NCBI GenBank assembly: GCA_947503935.1
Contig: CANNFR010000001.1
Coordinates: 124,001-188,000, forward strand
Source of the DNA: an uncultured Paracoccaceae bacterium
Lineage (GTDB): Bacteria > Pseudomonadota > Alphaproteobacteria > Rhodobacterales > Rhodobacteraceae
Direction: 5' to 3'
Length of the DNA stretch: 64,000 nt
The notes beneath the pieces were generated by a model, which saw nothing but the letters and a program-made list of their open reading frames with translations, had not been told where the DNA came from and did no database searches. Position 1 is the first letter of the stretch, and each line of letters begins with the position of its first letter. Shown in pieces: positions 15,380 through 23,824 of the stretch. The translations under genes and the position numbers were made by a program.

Positions 15380-16230
15380 CAACTCTCCCTCTTCAGCGCG
15401 CTTTCGTGCCACTTGTGCAGCGCGAGGTGGCTGATGATGCTCATCACCGCGAAGATGACGACGCCCATGAGCGAGATCAGGATCAGCGCGGCGTAAAGGC
15501 GGCCGAAATTGAAGCGGTAGCTGGCCTCCAACAGTGTCGAGGCCAGGCCGAGGCCGGTGCCCGCGCGGCCGATGACGAATTCGGCGACCACGGCGCCGAT
15601 AAGGGCGAGGCCGCCCGCGATCTTCAGGCCGCCCAGGAAGAACGGCAGGGCCGATGGGGCGGCGAGGTGGCGCAGGCGCTGCCAGCGGGTGGCGCCGTAG
15701 ATGGTGAAGAGGTCCTCGAGGTTCCGGTCGGCGGATTTGAGGCCGATGGTGGTGTTGGACAGGATCGGGAAGAACGCCACGATCCAGGCGCAGAGGAGCG
15801 CGGCCAGAAAGGCGCTGTCGACATAGATCTGAAGGAGTGGTGCGATGGCGATGACGGGCGTGACCTGCAGGATCACTGCGTAGGGAAAGAACGACATCTC
15901 GGCCCATTTCGACTGGGTGAAGGCCACGGCCAGCGCCACGCCGCCAAGGACAGCCATGATGAGGGCAAGCAGCGTCAGGCGGCCGGTGATCAAGAGGGCG
16001 GGCCAGAGGACCGACCAGTCTTCGGCCAGGCTTTGCGCCACATGCACCGGCCCGGGCAGGACGTAATGCGGGACCTCGGCGATGGTCACGTAGAGGTGCC
16101 AGGAGAGCACCGACAGCACCAGCACCAGCGACGGCAGCGTCCATTTGGCGATGCGATTGATGCGCGCGCGGCGGGCGCGGGCGGCCTCCTCGGCGTCGAT
16201 CATCGGTGGCGCGGGGTCGGCGATACTCAT
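15379..16230 (-). CDS. ABC transporter permease (nitrate/taurine/pyrimidine-precursor type)
   Basis: A 283-residue permease of the SsuC/TauC/ThiX class with about six membrane segments and the EAA-like loop around EDLFTIYGATRWQRLRHLAAPSALPFFLGGLKI. The cytoplasmic N-terminus is long. ATGA overlap with the ATPase gene (16227-16230) and TGATG overlap with the amidohydrolase, consistent with one transcript. Confidence 0.9.
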   Translation of the reverse strand: MSIADPAPPMIDAEEAARARRARINRIAKWTLPSLVLVLSVLSWHLYVTIAEVPHYVLPGPVHVAQSLAEDWSVLWPALLITGRLTLLALIMAVLGGVALAVAFTQSKWAEMSFFPYAVILQVTPVIAIAPLLQIYVDSAFLAALLCAWIVAFFPILSNTTIGLKSADRNLEDLFTIYGATRWQRLRHLAAPSALPFFLGGLKIAGGLALIGAVVAEFVIGRAGTGLGLASTLLEASYRFNFGRLYAALILISLMGVVIFAVMSIISHLALHKWHESALKRES

Positions 16231-17012
16231 GCGGCCTCTCCCATCGCGTCGTGCAGCGCCTCGGAGGCCTGACGGGTGTAGCCCGCATATTCCGCCGAGG
16301 TGCGGAAATCTTCGTGGCGGGGATAGGGGGTGGCGACCTCAAGCTCGTGGATCACCCGGCCGGGGCGGGCGGCCATGACGATGATGCGATCGGACAGGAA
16401 CACGCTCTCGAACACCGAATGGGTGACGAAGATCACTGTACAGCCGATCTTTTCCTTCAGCTCCAGAAGGTCGTTGTTCAGCTTGAAGCGGGTGATCTCG
16501 TCGAGCGCCGCGAAGGGCTCGTCCATCAGGATCAGGCGCGGTTTGGTCACCATGGCGCGCGCGATCGAGACGCGCATTTTCATGCCGCCGGACAATTCGC
16601 GCGGATAGGCGGTGAGGAATTTTTCCAGGCCGACAAGGCGCAGTGCCTCAAGGATATCATCCTTGACGTCATTGTAGCTTTTGCCGCGCAGGCGGAACGG
16701 CAGCCAGACGTTCTGGGCAACCGTCGCCCAGGGCATCAGGGTGGGTTCCTGAAAGACGATGCCCAGATCGTCGGCGCCCTGGCCGCCGGCCCAGCGGATA
16801 TTGCCCGAGGTCGGGTGCGCGAGGTTCGAGATCAGGCGAAGTGCCGTGGATTTCCCACAGCCCGACGGCCCGAGGAGCGAGACGAAATCGCCCTCATTCA
16901 CGGTCAGGTTCATGTTCCTCAGCGCGACGACATTGCCGTTGAACGTCTTTTCGACGTGACTCATCGTCAAAAGCGCGGGGCGCTGGCCGAGCGGCTGGCG
17001 GGCCTTGGTCAT
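16227..17012 (-). CDS. ABC transporter ATP-binding protein (SsuB/ThiZ-like)
   Basis: A 261-residue ATPase with Walker A GPSGCGKST (residues 48-56), signature LSGGM (140-144) and Walker B LILMDEP (160-166). The start at 17012 is the first good ATG after the binding-protein stop; longer frames would overlap that gene. It powers the importer made with the permease and the binding protein next door. Confidence 0.93.
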   Translation of the reverse strand: MTKARQPLGQRPALLTMSHVEKTFNGNVVALRNMNLTVNEGDFVSLLGPSGCGKSTALRLISNLAHPTSGNIRWAGGQGADDLGIVFQEPTLMPWATVAQNVWLPFRLRGKSYNDVKDDILEALRLVGLEKFLTAYPRELSGGMKMRVSIARAMVTKPRLILMDEPFAALDEITRFKLNNDLLELKEKIGCTVIFVTHSVFESVFLSDRIIVMAARPGRVIHELEVATPYPRHEDFRTSAEYAGYTRQASEALHDAMGEAA

Positions 17013-17064
17013 TCGGGGGGTCTCCGGGGGTCGGGGCCGGGCTGATGCCCGACCCATCCATACC

Positions 17065-18060
17065 TCAGTTGGTCTTGAGGTCCATCCCGACGCCGTTCCC
17101 GACGAATTGGGTGGTGTAGGAGGCCTGCCAATCGATATCGGCCTCAACGACGCCGGCCTCGACCATCTTGTTGTAAAAGTCCTCGACCTTATCGTCGGTG
17201 ATGACGCCGATTCCCATTGTCTCGGCATCGCCGGAATCCACGATGCCCCATTCCTTCATCTTCTCGATGGCAAAGGCGATCTTGTCATCGGTGATCTCGG
17301 GGTTGGCCGTCTTGATCAGCTCATTCGCGGCGGCATTGTCGCCGTAGAGGTAATTGTACCAGCCCTTTAGCGAGACATCGACGAAGCACTGCACCTTTTC
17401 GGGGCTCTCGGCGATCGTGTCGGCCATCGTCTCGATCGTCGTGGCATAGGACGAATAGCCATTGTCGGCGATCAGGAAGACGTTGGGGGTAAAGCCGCCC
17501 TCTTTCTCGATCAGGTAGGGCTCGGACGAGAGGTAGCCCTGCATGCCCATCCGCGTGTCGGCGAGGAACGGCGCGGGGTTGAACGTGTAGGGCTGGCGCT
17601 GCTCGGCGGTGAAGCCATGGGCCGCGATCATCCACTGATAGTAGGATTGAAAGCCATTATCGCCGATCAGAAGCGTGAGGTCCTTGAGGTCTTCCCAGCT
17701 GTCGGCCTCGCCCGGGTGGGCGACGATGACCTGGGGGTGTTTCTGGAAGATGGCTGCGATGTTGACGACCGGCACGCCTTCCTGCACGGCCGAAAAGCCT
17801 TGCAGCAGGTCGCCGCCCATATGGAAGTCCATGCGGCCTGCCAGCATCAATGCGCGGTTGTTCACCTGCGGGCCGCCCTGCAGGATTTCGACGTTGAAGC
17901 CGCATTCGTTCAGATAGGTGCCGTCGGCGACCGATTGGTAAAAGCCGCCATGTTCGGCTTGTGCCAGCCAGTTGGTGCCGAAGACGACCGTGTCCTGGGC
18001 CGATGCGGCGGTTGCGGCGACGGTCAGACCGGCGGCCAGCAGAATGCGTTCTGCGAACAT
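17065..18060 (-). CDS. ABC substrate-binding protein, NMT1/THI5-like
   Basis: A 331-residue periplasmic protein with a signal peptide ending near ASAQ. TNWLAQAEHGGFYQSVADG near the mature start is the typical NMT1/THI5-like pattern seen in receptors for hydroxymethylpyrimidine-type and related ring compounds. First gene of the minus-strand operon, which extends to 9604. Combined with a cytosine-deaminase-like enzyme, a pyrimidine or other N-heterocycle is the best ligand guess. Confidence 0.87.
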   Translation of the reverse strand: MFAERILLAAGLTVAATAASAQDTVVFGTNWLAQAEHGGFYQSVADGTYLNECGFNVEILQGGPQVNNRALMLAGRMDFHMGGDLLQGFSAVQEGVPVVNIAAIFQKHPQVIVAHPGEADSWEDLKDLTLLIGDNGFQSYYQWMIAAHGFTAEQRQPYTFNPAPFLADTRMGMQGYLSSEPYLIEKEGGFTPNVFLIADNGYSSYATTIETMADTIAESPEKVQCFVDVSLKGWYNYLYGDNAAANELIKTANPEITDDKIAFAIEKMKEWGIVDSGDAETMGIGVITDDKVEDFYNKMVEAGVVEADIDWQASYTTQFVGNGVGMDLKTN

Positions 18061-18247
18061 GTGATACCCCCTTGTTGATTCCCTTGCCCTAAGGGTAGGG
18101 CGGTAGAGCGGCCGAACACAGGGCCTCTGGCCCCGATTTTGGGGTGTCGGGCCAAGTTTCGACCTGTTCGGGGCGGATTTTGCGGGCTTTTGCCTGTTTT
18201 TTTGGCAGTGTCGGCGGGGCGGCGCTGTTTTAAAAGGGGGAGTTGAT

Positions 18248-18637
18248 GTGAGAGAGCTCAATCCAAAGGCGATCCGTGCCCCTTTTGCGCGCTATGCGCA
18301 CGGGGTCGAGGTGCCGGCCGGCGCCCGGCTGGTGCTGACCTCGGGGCAATTGGGGATCGGGCTAGACGATGCTGTGCCAGACGGTGCCGAGGCGCAGGCG
18401 GCGCTCTGCTTTGCCAATTGCGCGGCGATTTTGGCCGAGGCCGGGATGGGCGCCGGTGATGTGGTGCGGATCAATGCCTTCGTGACGGACCGGGCGCATA
18501 TGGCGGCCTATATGGCGGCGCGCGACCGTTGGCTGGCCGATGTCGCAAGTCTGCCCGCCTCGACGCTGGTGATCGTTGCGGGGTTCACACGGCCGGAATT
18601 TCTGGTCGAGGTCGAGGTGACGGCGGCGAAGGTTTAG
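18248..18637 (+). CDS. RidA/YjgF-family protein lacking the deaminase arginine
   Basis: A 129-residue Rid-fold protein (LVLTSGQLGIGLDD, then ALCFANCAAILAEAGMGAGDVVRINAFVTD). Start is GTG at 18248 with GGGAG upstream. Where RidA deaminases carry the substrate Arg (RidA Arg105 in an ARS-type motif), this protein reads PASTLVIV, with Ser instead of Arg. It probably belongs to the non-deaminase Rid subfamilies that occur with catabolic operons. It is divergent from the THI5-like operon, so may share its regulation. Confidence 0.82.
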   Translation: MRELNPKAIRAPFARYAHGVEVPAGARLVLTSGQLGIGLDDAVPDGAEAQAALCFANCAAILAEAGMGAGDVVRINAFVTDRAHMAAYMAARDRWLADVASLPASTLVIVAGFTRPEFLVEVEVTAAKV

Positions 18638-18647
18638 AGCGCGCATC

Positions 18648-18743
18648 GAATTTTCTGCGAAAATTCTGGAGGGTTCGATTTTTCATGCGAAAAATCAGAT
18701 CCTTCGCAGAAGGATCGTTCGCCTAATCCTTCGCAGAAGGATT
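18648..18743. repeat. Array of four related hairpins between convergent genes
   Basis: Four perfect 8-bp hairpins in 96 bases: GAATTTTC-TGC-GAAAATTC (18648-18666), GATTTTTC-ATGC-GAAAAATC (18677-18696), GATCCTTC-GCA-GAAGGATC (18698-18716) and AATCCTTC-GCA-GAAGGATT (18725-18743). All stems close with TTC/GAA, and the loops are TGC-type or its complement GCA. The last lies inside the 3' end of the lyase-like gene. It probably ends transcription from both sides, but one hairpin would be enough for that. Confidence 0.75.
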
Positions 18744-19511
18744 GCCTTCGTACGTCCAGCGATAGGCGGGTGGGGTCGGGCCCTTGTTGCGGCCGCCCTG
18801 TTCCATCTGCTCCCAGGCATGGGCCAGGATGCCGACCGAGCGCGACAGGCAGAAGAGCCCGCGGGCCAGCGGCGCCGGAAAGCCCAGTTCGGCATAGATC
18901 ACGGCGGTGGCGCCGTCGATGTTCATCGGGATCGATTTGTTACGGTCCGCTGCCAGATACGCCTCGATCGCGCGGGCGATTTCGGCGTAGCGGCCATTGA
19001 TGATTCCTGCCGCGGCAGCCTCATCGACTAGGGCCAGAAGGCGCGGGGCGCGCGGGTCGGTCGGTTTGTGGAACCGGTGGCCGAAGCCTGGCAGGTAGGG
19101 GCCGTGCGCCTCTTGCCAGAGCGAGATCGCCTCGGCCGTGGCATCCGGGCCGCCGAGCCCGTCGATCAGGTTGAAGAGATCCACCGCCTGCTCGCCTGCG
19201 CCGCCATGCACGTCGCCCAGCATGTTCACGCCCGTGGCCATGGCGTTGTTGAGCGGCAGGCCGCAGGTGACCGCCATGCGGGCGGCGGCGACCGAGGGCG
19301 CTTGCGGCCCGTGATCGACAGCGGCGACAAGGGCCGCCTCCAGCAGCGCGACTTGGTCGCTGGTGGGCCGCGTGCCGCGCAGCATCAGCCAGATCGTCTC
19401 GGCAAACGAGGTGTTGCCGATCAAATCCTGAATGGGTTTTCCGCGCAGCGCAATGCGGCCGGGTTCCATGTCGATGATACTTGTCCGCCACCAATCAGCG
19501 ACATCTGTCAT
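18723..19511 (-). CDS. Citrate-synthase-like / citryl-CoA lyase family protein
   Basis: A 262-residue protein covering the catalytic large domain of the citrate synthase fold. Motifs are GNTSFAETIWLMLRG, MLGDVHGGAGEQAVDLFN, YLPGFGHRFHKPTDPRAP and GLFCLSRSVGILAHAWEQ. It is shorter than citrate synthase (about 430), matching the citryl-CoA lyase-type family. It starts at 19511 with an ATGA overlap with the CoA-transferase gene. The pair suggests activation of an acid to its CoA ester followed by C-C cleavage to acetyl- or propionyl-CoA plus an oxo-acid. Its last codons are formed by a hairpin repeat. Confidence 0.8.
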   Translation of the reverse strand: MTDVADWWRTSIIDMEPGRIALRGKPIQDLIGNTSFAETIWLMLRGTRPTSDQVALLEAALVAAVDHGPQAPSVAAARMAVTCGLPLNNAMATGVNMLGDVHGGAGEQAVDLFNLIDGLGGPDATAEAISLWQEAHGPYLPGFGHRFHKPTDPRAPRLLALVDEAAAAGIINGRYAEIARAIEAYLAADRNKSIPMNIDGATAVIYAELGFPAPLARGLFCLSRSVGILAHAWEQMEQGGRNKGPTPPAYRWTYEGNPSAKD

Positions 19512-20704
19512 ATCGTGCCCTCTTCTCTGAGTTGGTCGATCTCGGACGTGCTGAGGCCGAGGTCGGTGAGGATGTCGGTCGTATCGGCGCCCAGTTCCGG
19601 TGGCGGTGCGGTGACCCGGGGCGCCGCCCCGTCGATCTTGAGGCCGGTGCGGGCCACGGTGATGTCGCGCTCCACCCCCGGGACATCGGCGAAGGTGGCC
19701 AGGAACTCCCGCTGGGCGATCTGGGGATGGGCGAGGATCTGCGGCACGGTGAGGACGGCGCCGGCGGGCACGCCCGCGGCATTCAGGGCCTCTTCCCACT
19801 CCGCCGCATTGCGGCTGGCCAGCGCGGCGTTGATTTCGGACGTCAGGCCGGCGCGGTTCGCCTTGCGCAGCTCGCGGGTGGCAAAACGCGGATCGTCGGG
19901 CATTTTGGGCCTGGCGATCAACTGGCAAAGCATCCGCCATTGCTCATCCTTGTTGGCGGCGATGTTGATCGGGCCGTCCTTGGCCTGAAAGGTGCCCGAG
20001 GGGGCGGAGGTGGAGTTGTCATTGCCGAAAGGCGTGGGCGCGATGCCGCCCACAAGGTAGTTCGACACCACCCAGCCCATGGCGGCGATGGTGCTTTCCA
20101 GCATCGAGACATCGATGAAACAGCCCCGCTCCGGCGCGTTCAGGGCGGCGGTGATAGCGAAGGCGGCGGTCATGCCGCCCAGCGTGTCAGAGACCGGATA
20201 GCCCACCCGCAAAGGCGCGGTGTCGGGGCCGCCGGTCACCGACATGACGCCCGAGAGGCCCTGGACGATCTGATCATAGGCCGGGCGGTTCGCCATCGGG
20301 CCGTCCTGCCCGAAACCCGAAATCGCGCAGTAGATCAGGCGCGGGTTTTCGGCCTTCAGAACCTCGTAACCCACGCCCAGACGATCCATCACGCCGGGGC
20401 GAAAGTTCTCGACCAGCACATCGGCTGTGGCCACCAGGCGCCGCAGAATCTCGCGACCCTTTTCGGCTTTTAGGTTGAGCGTCAGAGACTTCTTGCCGGG
20501 GTTCTGGGCGAGAAAGCTGATCCCCATCAGACGGTCGTTCAACCCAGGCTCATTGCCCAGCTGGCGCGCCAGATCACCGGTGCCCGGAACCTCGACCTTG
20601 ATGATCTCGGCCCCCAAATGCGCCAGCTGGTGGCAGCAGAACGGGCCCGCCAGCACATTGGTCAGGTCGAGCACACGGAGCCCGGCAAGCGGCGCAATTG
20701 TCAT
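19508..20704 (-). CDS. CaiB/BaiF-family CoA-transferase
   Basis: A 398-residue class III CoA-transferase. Signatures include GLRVLDLTNVLAGPFCCHQLAHLGAEIIKVE, VLVENFRPGVMDRLG, and the YDQIVQGLSG segment holding the catalytic Asp. It likely transfers CoA from succinyl- or acetyl-CoA to the carboxylate imported by the divergent Tct transporter, producing the substrate for the lyase-like partner. Confidence 0.9.
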   Translation of the reverse strand: MTIAPLAGLRVLDLTNVLAGPFCCHQLAHLGAEIIKVEVPGTGDLARQLGNEPGLNDRLMGISFLAQNPGKKSLTLNLKAEKGREILRRLVATADVLVENFRPGVMDRLGVGYEVLKAENPRLIYCAISGFGQDGPMANRPAYDQIVQGLSGVMSVTGGPDTAPLRVGYPVSDTLGGMTAAFAITAALNAPERGCFIDVSMLESTIAAMGWVVSNYLVGGIAPTPFGNDNSTSAPSGTFQAKDGPINIAANKDEQWRMLCQLIARPKMPDDPRFATRELRKANRAGLTSEINAALASRNAAEWEEALNAAGVPAGAVLTVPQILAHPQIAQREFLATFADVPGVERDITVARTGLKIDGAAPRVTAPPPELGADTTDILTDLGLSTSEIDQLREEGTI

Positions 20705-20896
20705 AAGTCACAGTCCCCCGCGCGCAGAACAGCGCATGGCCGCGCCCACTGCAAGAGAATTTCGCGGGCCATTCAGTAAGAAATTGACAAGCCGCGCCGT
20801 TTTGTCGGTTACTGGCCGCTGGATGGGGGGATGGAAGCGGCGCCAAGCCGATACCCCCTCACGCAACGACAAAACCGTCTGGGAGGACAACAAGAC

Positions 20897-21862
20897 ATGA
20901 CATTTTTCTTCAAGCGCATGGCGGCTGGCGCCGTTCTGAGCGTGGGGCTGGCCCTGCCTGTGGCGGCCGCGGAATGCATCGCGCCTGCGAACCCCGGCGG
21001 CGGCTGGGATTTCACCTGCCGTCAGATCGGCAAGATCCTTTACGATATCGGCCAGGTCGACCAGCCGGTGCAGGTGACGAACATGGCCGGTGGCGGCGGC
21101 GGTCTGGCCTATAGCCATATCGTGAATGAACGCACCGACGATGCCGATGTGATCGTGGCGGCCTCATCCGCCACGACCACGCGTCTGGCACAGAACGCCT
21201 TTGGCGGGATGACTGCCGATCAGGTGCGCTTTGTCGGCGCCATCGGGGCCGACCCGGGCGTGATCGTGGTGTCGGCCGACAGCCCGTTCCAGAGCCTGAC
21301 CGACATGATGGAGGCGATGGCCGCCGATCCCGGGTCGGTGGCCTTTGCAGGCGGTTCGGCCGCTGGCGGGTTCGATCACCTCAAGGTGCTGCAACTGGCT
21401 AAGCGGGCGGGCATCGAGGATATTCGCACCATCCGCTATATCGGCGTTGACGGCGGCGCGGATGCGATCACCCAGACGATCGGTGGGTTCACCCAAGGGA
21501 TGACCGGCGATATGTCCGAGGTCGTGGGGTTCATCAATGCAGGCGAAGTGCGTGTGCTGGCCGTTCTGACGGATGAGCGTGTGCCGGGCTTCGACGATAT
21601 CCCCACCGCCAAGGAACAGGGCTATGACGTGGTCGCGGTGAACTGGCGTGGGCTTTATGTGCCCAAGGACATCAGCGATGATGAGTTCCAGGCCTGGGCC
21701 GACAAGTTGCAGGCCGTGGCCGACAGCGACGATTGGAAAGCCGCGATGGAGGCCAACGGTCTGGCCCCCTTCACCAAGGTGGGTGGCGATTTCCAGAGCT
21801 GGGTCGACGGCGTGATTGCCGAAACCGTTGAGCTTTCGAGGGAAATCGGGGTCATCCAGTAA
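20897..21862 (+). CDS. tctC: Tripartite tricarboxylate transporter receptor, TctC/BugT family
   Basis: A 321-residue periplasmic receptor with a signal peptide (residues 1-25, cleavage near VAAAE). It starts the mature chain with CIAPANPGGGWDFTCRQIG, the Bug-fold ligand loop, and has VTNMAGGGGGLAY and GAIGADPGVIVVSADSPF. ATG at 20897 with GGGAGGA upstream. First gene of tctCBA, divergent from the CoA-transferase gene. Ligand probably a di- or tricarboxylate. Confidence 0.9.
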   Translation: MTFFFKRMAAGAVLSVGLALPVAAAECIAPANPGGGWDFTCRQIGKILYDIGQVDQPVQVTNMAGGGGGLAYSHIVNERTDDADVIVAASSATTTRLAQNAFGGMTADQVRFVGAIGADPGVIVVSADSPFQSLTDMMEAMAADPGSVAFAGGSAAGGFDHLKVLQLAKRAGIEDIRTIRYIGVDGGADAITQTIGGFTQGMTGDMSEVVGFINAGEVRVLAVLTDERVPGFDDIPTAKEQGYDVVAVNWRGLYVPKDISDDEFQAWADKLQAVADSDDWKAAMEANGLAPFTKVGGDFQSWVDGVIAETVELSREIGVIQ

Positions 21863-22302
21863 TGGCCTCTGACCGGATCTTTGGTCTGGTCATGATCCTG
21901 ATGGCGCTGGCGTATATCGCCAGCGCGTTCCAGATTCAGACCAGCTTTCTGGCGGACCCGGTGGGGTCGAAAACTTTTCCTGTCGCGGTTGGGATCGTGG
22001 TGATCCTCTGCGGGCTGGTTTTTATGGTGAAGCCAGATGGTGAGCCTGAATGGCCCGACCTGCGCACCTGGGGCCGGCTGGCCTTCGCGGTGGCGGTGCT
22101 GGTGGCGTATTCCTATGCCCTCAAGCCGATGGGCTTCTTGGTGCCGACCGTTTTCACCGCAGGCCTTCTGGCCTATCAGATCACACCCAAACCCGCCGCT
22201 GCCGTGATGGCGGGGTTCGGGTTGTCGGTGGGTCTGTTCATCGTCTTCAGATATGGTTTGGGACTGGGGCTGCAGCCCTTCCCCAAAGGCCTTTTAGGCT
22301 AG
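21862..22302 (+). CDS. tctB: Tripartite tricarboxylate transporter small membrane subunit, TctB family
   Basis: A 146-residue membrane protein with four hydrophobic segments and the typical DPVGSKTFPVAVGIVVILCGL. The start shares one base with the tctC stop (TAATG). Low conservation is normal for this subunit; assignment is secured by its place between tctC and tctA. Confidence 0.85.
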   Translation: MASDRIFGLVMILMALAYIASAFQIQTSFLADPVGSKTFPVAVGIVVILCGLVFMVKPDGEPEWPDLRTWGRLAFAVAVLVAYSYALKPMGFLVPTVFTAGLLAYQITPKPAAAVMAGFGLSVGLFIVFRYGLGLGLQPFPKGLLG

Positions 22303-22315
22303 GGGGCACGGGGCT

Positions 22316-23824
22316 ATGGATCTATTTTCGAATCTTGCGCTGGGCTTTTCGGTGGCCCTGTCGCCGTTTACCCTGATGCTGGCCATCGTCGGCTGCTTTC
22401 TGGGCACGATCATCGGCGCGCTTCCGGGGCTTGGCCCGTCGAATGGCGTGGCCATCCTGATCCCGCTGGCCTTCACCATGGGGCTGGACGCGACCTCGGC
22501 GCTGGTGCTGCTGACCTCGGTTTACTATGGCGCGATGTATGGCGGGCGGATCTCGTCGATCCTGTTGAACATCCCCGGCGATGAGCCTGCGATGATGACC
22601 TGCCTCGATGGCTATCCGATGGCCCAGCAAGGCAAGGCAGGCGAGGCGTTGGTGTTGTCGGGCGTGGCGTCGTTCGTGGGGGCGATGTTTGCGACGATCG
22701 GACTGATGCTGTTGGCGCCGCTTTTGGCGCGGGTGGCGTACCTGTTCGGCCCAGCCGAGTACTTCGCGCTCTACCTGCTGGCGTTTTGTACGCTGGGGGG
22801 GATCGCTTCGAAAAACCAGGCCAAGGCGGCGCTGGCCGCCTGCATCGGCCTGGCGATCGCGATGATTGGCCTCGACAATACCAGCGGCATGCCGCGGTTC
22901 ACATATGGTAATCTGCACCTGATGGACGGGATCGATTTTCTGGTCGCCATTGTCGGGCTTTTCGCGATTGCCGAGGTGTTCGTCTTCATCGAGAGCCATG
23001 GTCGCGATTCTGCTGTCGGCGTGAAGCTTGAGAAGGTCATCATCCCCTGGAAGACGATTGCCGGCAGCACCTGGACGATGCTGCGATCCTCGGTGATCGG
23101 GTTCATTGCGGGTATCCTGCCGGGGGCGGGTGCCTCGCTGGGGTCGTTTTTGGCCTATATGGGCGAACGCGCCGTCAGCAAGGACAAGGAGACGTTCGGC
23201 ACAGGTAACCCCCGTGCAGTGGCCGCGCCCGAGGCGGGCAACAACTCGGCCGCTGGTGGCGCGCTGATCCCGATGCTGACGCTGGGGGTGCCGGGGTCTG
23301 GCACCACGGCGGTTCTGCTGGCGCTGCTTCTGACGCTGAACATCACGCCGGGGCCGACATTGTTCACCGATAGGCCAGAGGTGGTCTGGGGCCTGATCGC
23401 CTCGCTGATCATCGCGAATTTCGTGTTGCTGATCATGAATGTGCCGATGGTGAAGATCTTCGTGAAAATCCTCTCGGTGCCGCCGATGCTGCTGCTGCCG
23501 GGTGTGACGATGGTGTCGTTCGTGGGGATCTATTCGCTGACCGGTAGCTATTTCGACCTGCTTTTGATGGTGGCCTTCGGTGTAGGCGGATACCTCTTGC
23601 GCAAACTGGGCGTGCCGCTGGTCCCGATCATCCTTGGCATCTTGCTGGGCAATTACATGGAAGACGCCCTGCGCCGCGCGATGGTGCTGTCGAACGGCGA
23701 TTGGAGCTTCCTCTTCTCGTCCTACATCGCCATTGGTCTCTGGATTGCGGCCATCGGCGGATTTGTGGCGCCGATCTTCTTGCGTGGGCTCTTCGCGCGC
23801 CCGAAAGCCGGGCTCACCGATTGA
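22316..23824 (+). CDS. tctA: Tripartite tricarboxylate transporter large permease, TctA family
   Basis: A 502-residue polytopic permease with the TctA hallmarks GTIIGALPGLGPSNGVAILIPL, YYGAMYGGRISSILLNIPGD and GFIAGILPGAGASLGSFLAY, plus MLTLGVPGSGTTAVLLALLL. About 11-12 hydrophobic segments. It works with TctB and the receptor TctC in cation-coupled uptake. Confidence 0.93.
   Translation: MDLFSNLALGFSVALSPFTLMLAIVGCFLGTIIGALPGLGPSNGVAILIPLAFTMGLDATSALVLLTSVYYGAMYGGRISSILLNIPGDEPAMMTCLDGYPMAQQGKAGEALVLSGVASFVGAMFATIGLMLLAPLLARVAYLFGPAEYFALYLLAFCTLGGIASKNQAKAALAACIGLAIAMIGLDNTSGMPRFTYGNLHLMDGIDFLVAIVGLFAIAEVFVFIESHGRDSAVGVKLEKVIIPWKTIAGSTWTMLRSSVIGFIAGILPGAGASLGSFLAYMGERAVSKDKETFGTGNPRAVAAPEAGNNSAAGGALIPMLTLGVPGSGTTAVLLALLLTLNITPGPTLFTDRPEVVWGLIASLIIANFVLLIMNVPMVKIFVKILSVPPMLLLPGVTMVSFVGIYSLTGSYFDLLLMVAFGVGGYLLRKLGVPLVPIILGILLGNYMEDALRRAMVLSNGDWSFLFSSYIAIGLWIAAIGGFVAPIFLRGLFARPKAGLTD

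Noticed and set aside
15498-16342. Upstream extension of the amidohydrolase frame to 16342
   Set aside because: The extension is Arg/Pro/His-rich and runs across the permease gene in another frame. The ATG at 15379 has a ribosome site and overlaps the permease stop.
18061-18247. Possible TPP riboswitch upstream of the THI5-like receptor
   Set aside because: The conserved CUGAGA and ACC-UGAUC-type elements of the thi-box were not found on the minus strand.
18648-18743. Considered as a small CRISPR-like array
   Set aside because: Units are hairpins of different stem sequence with no constant repeat of 23-47 bases, no unique spacers and no cas genes.
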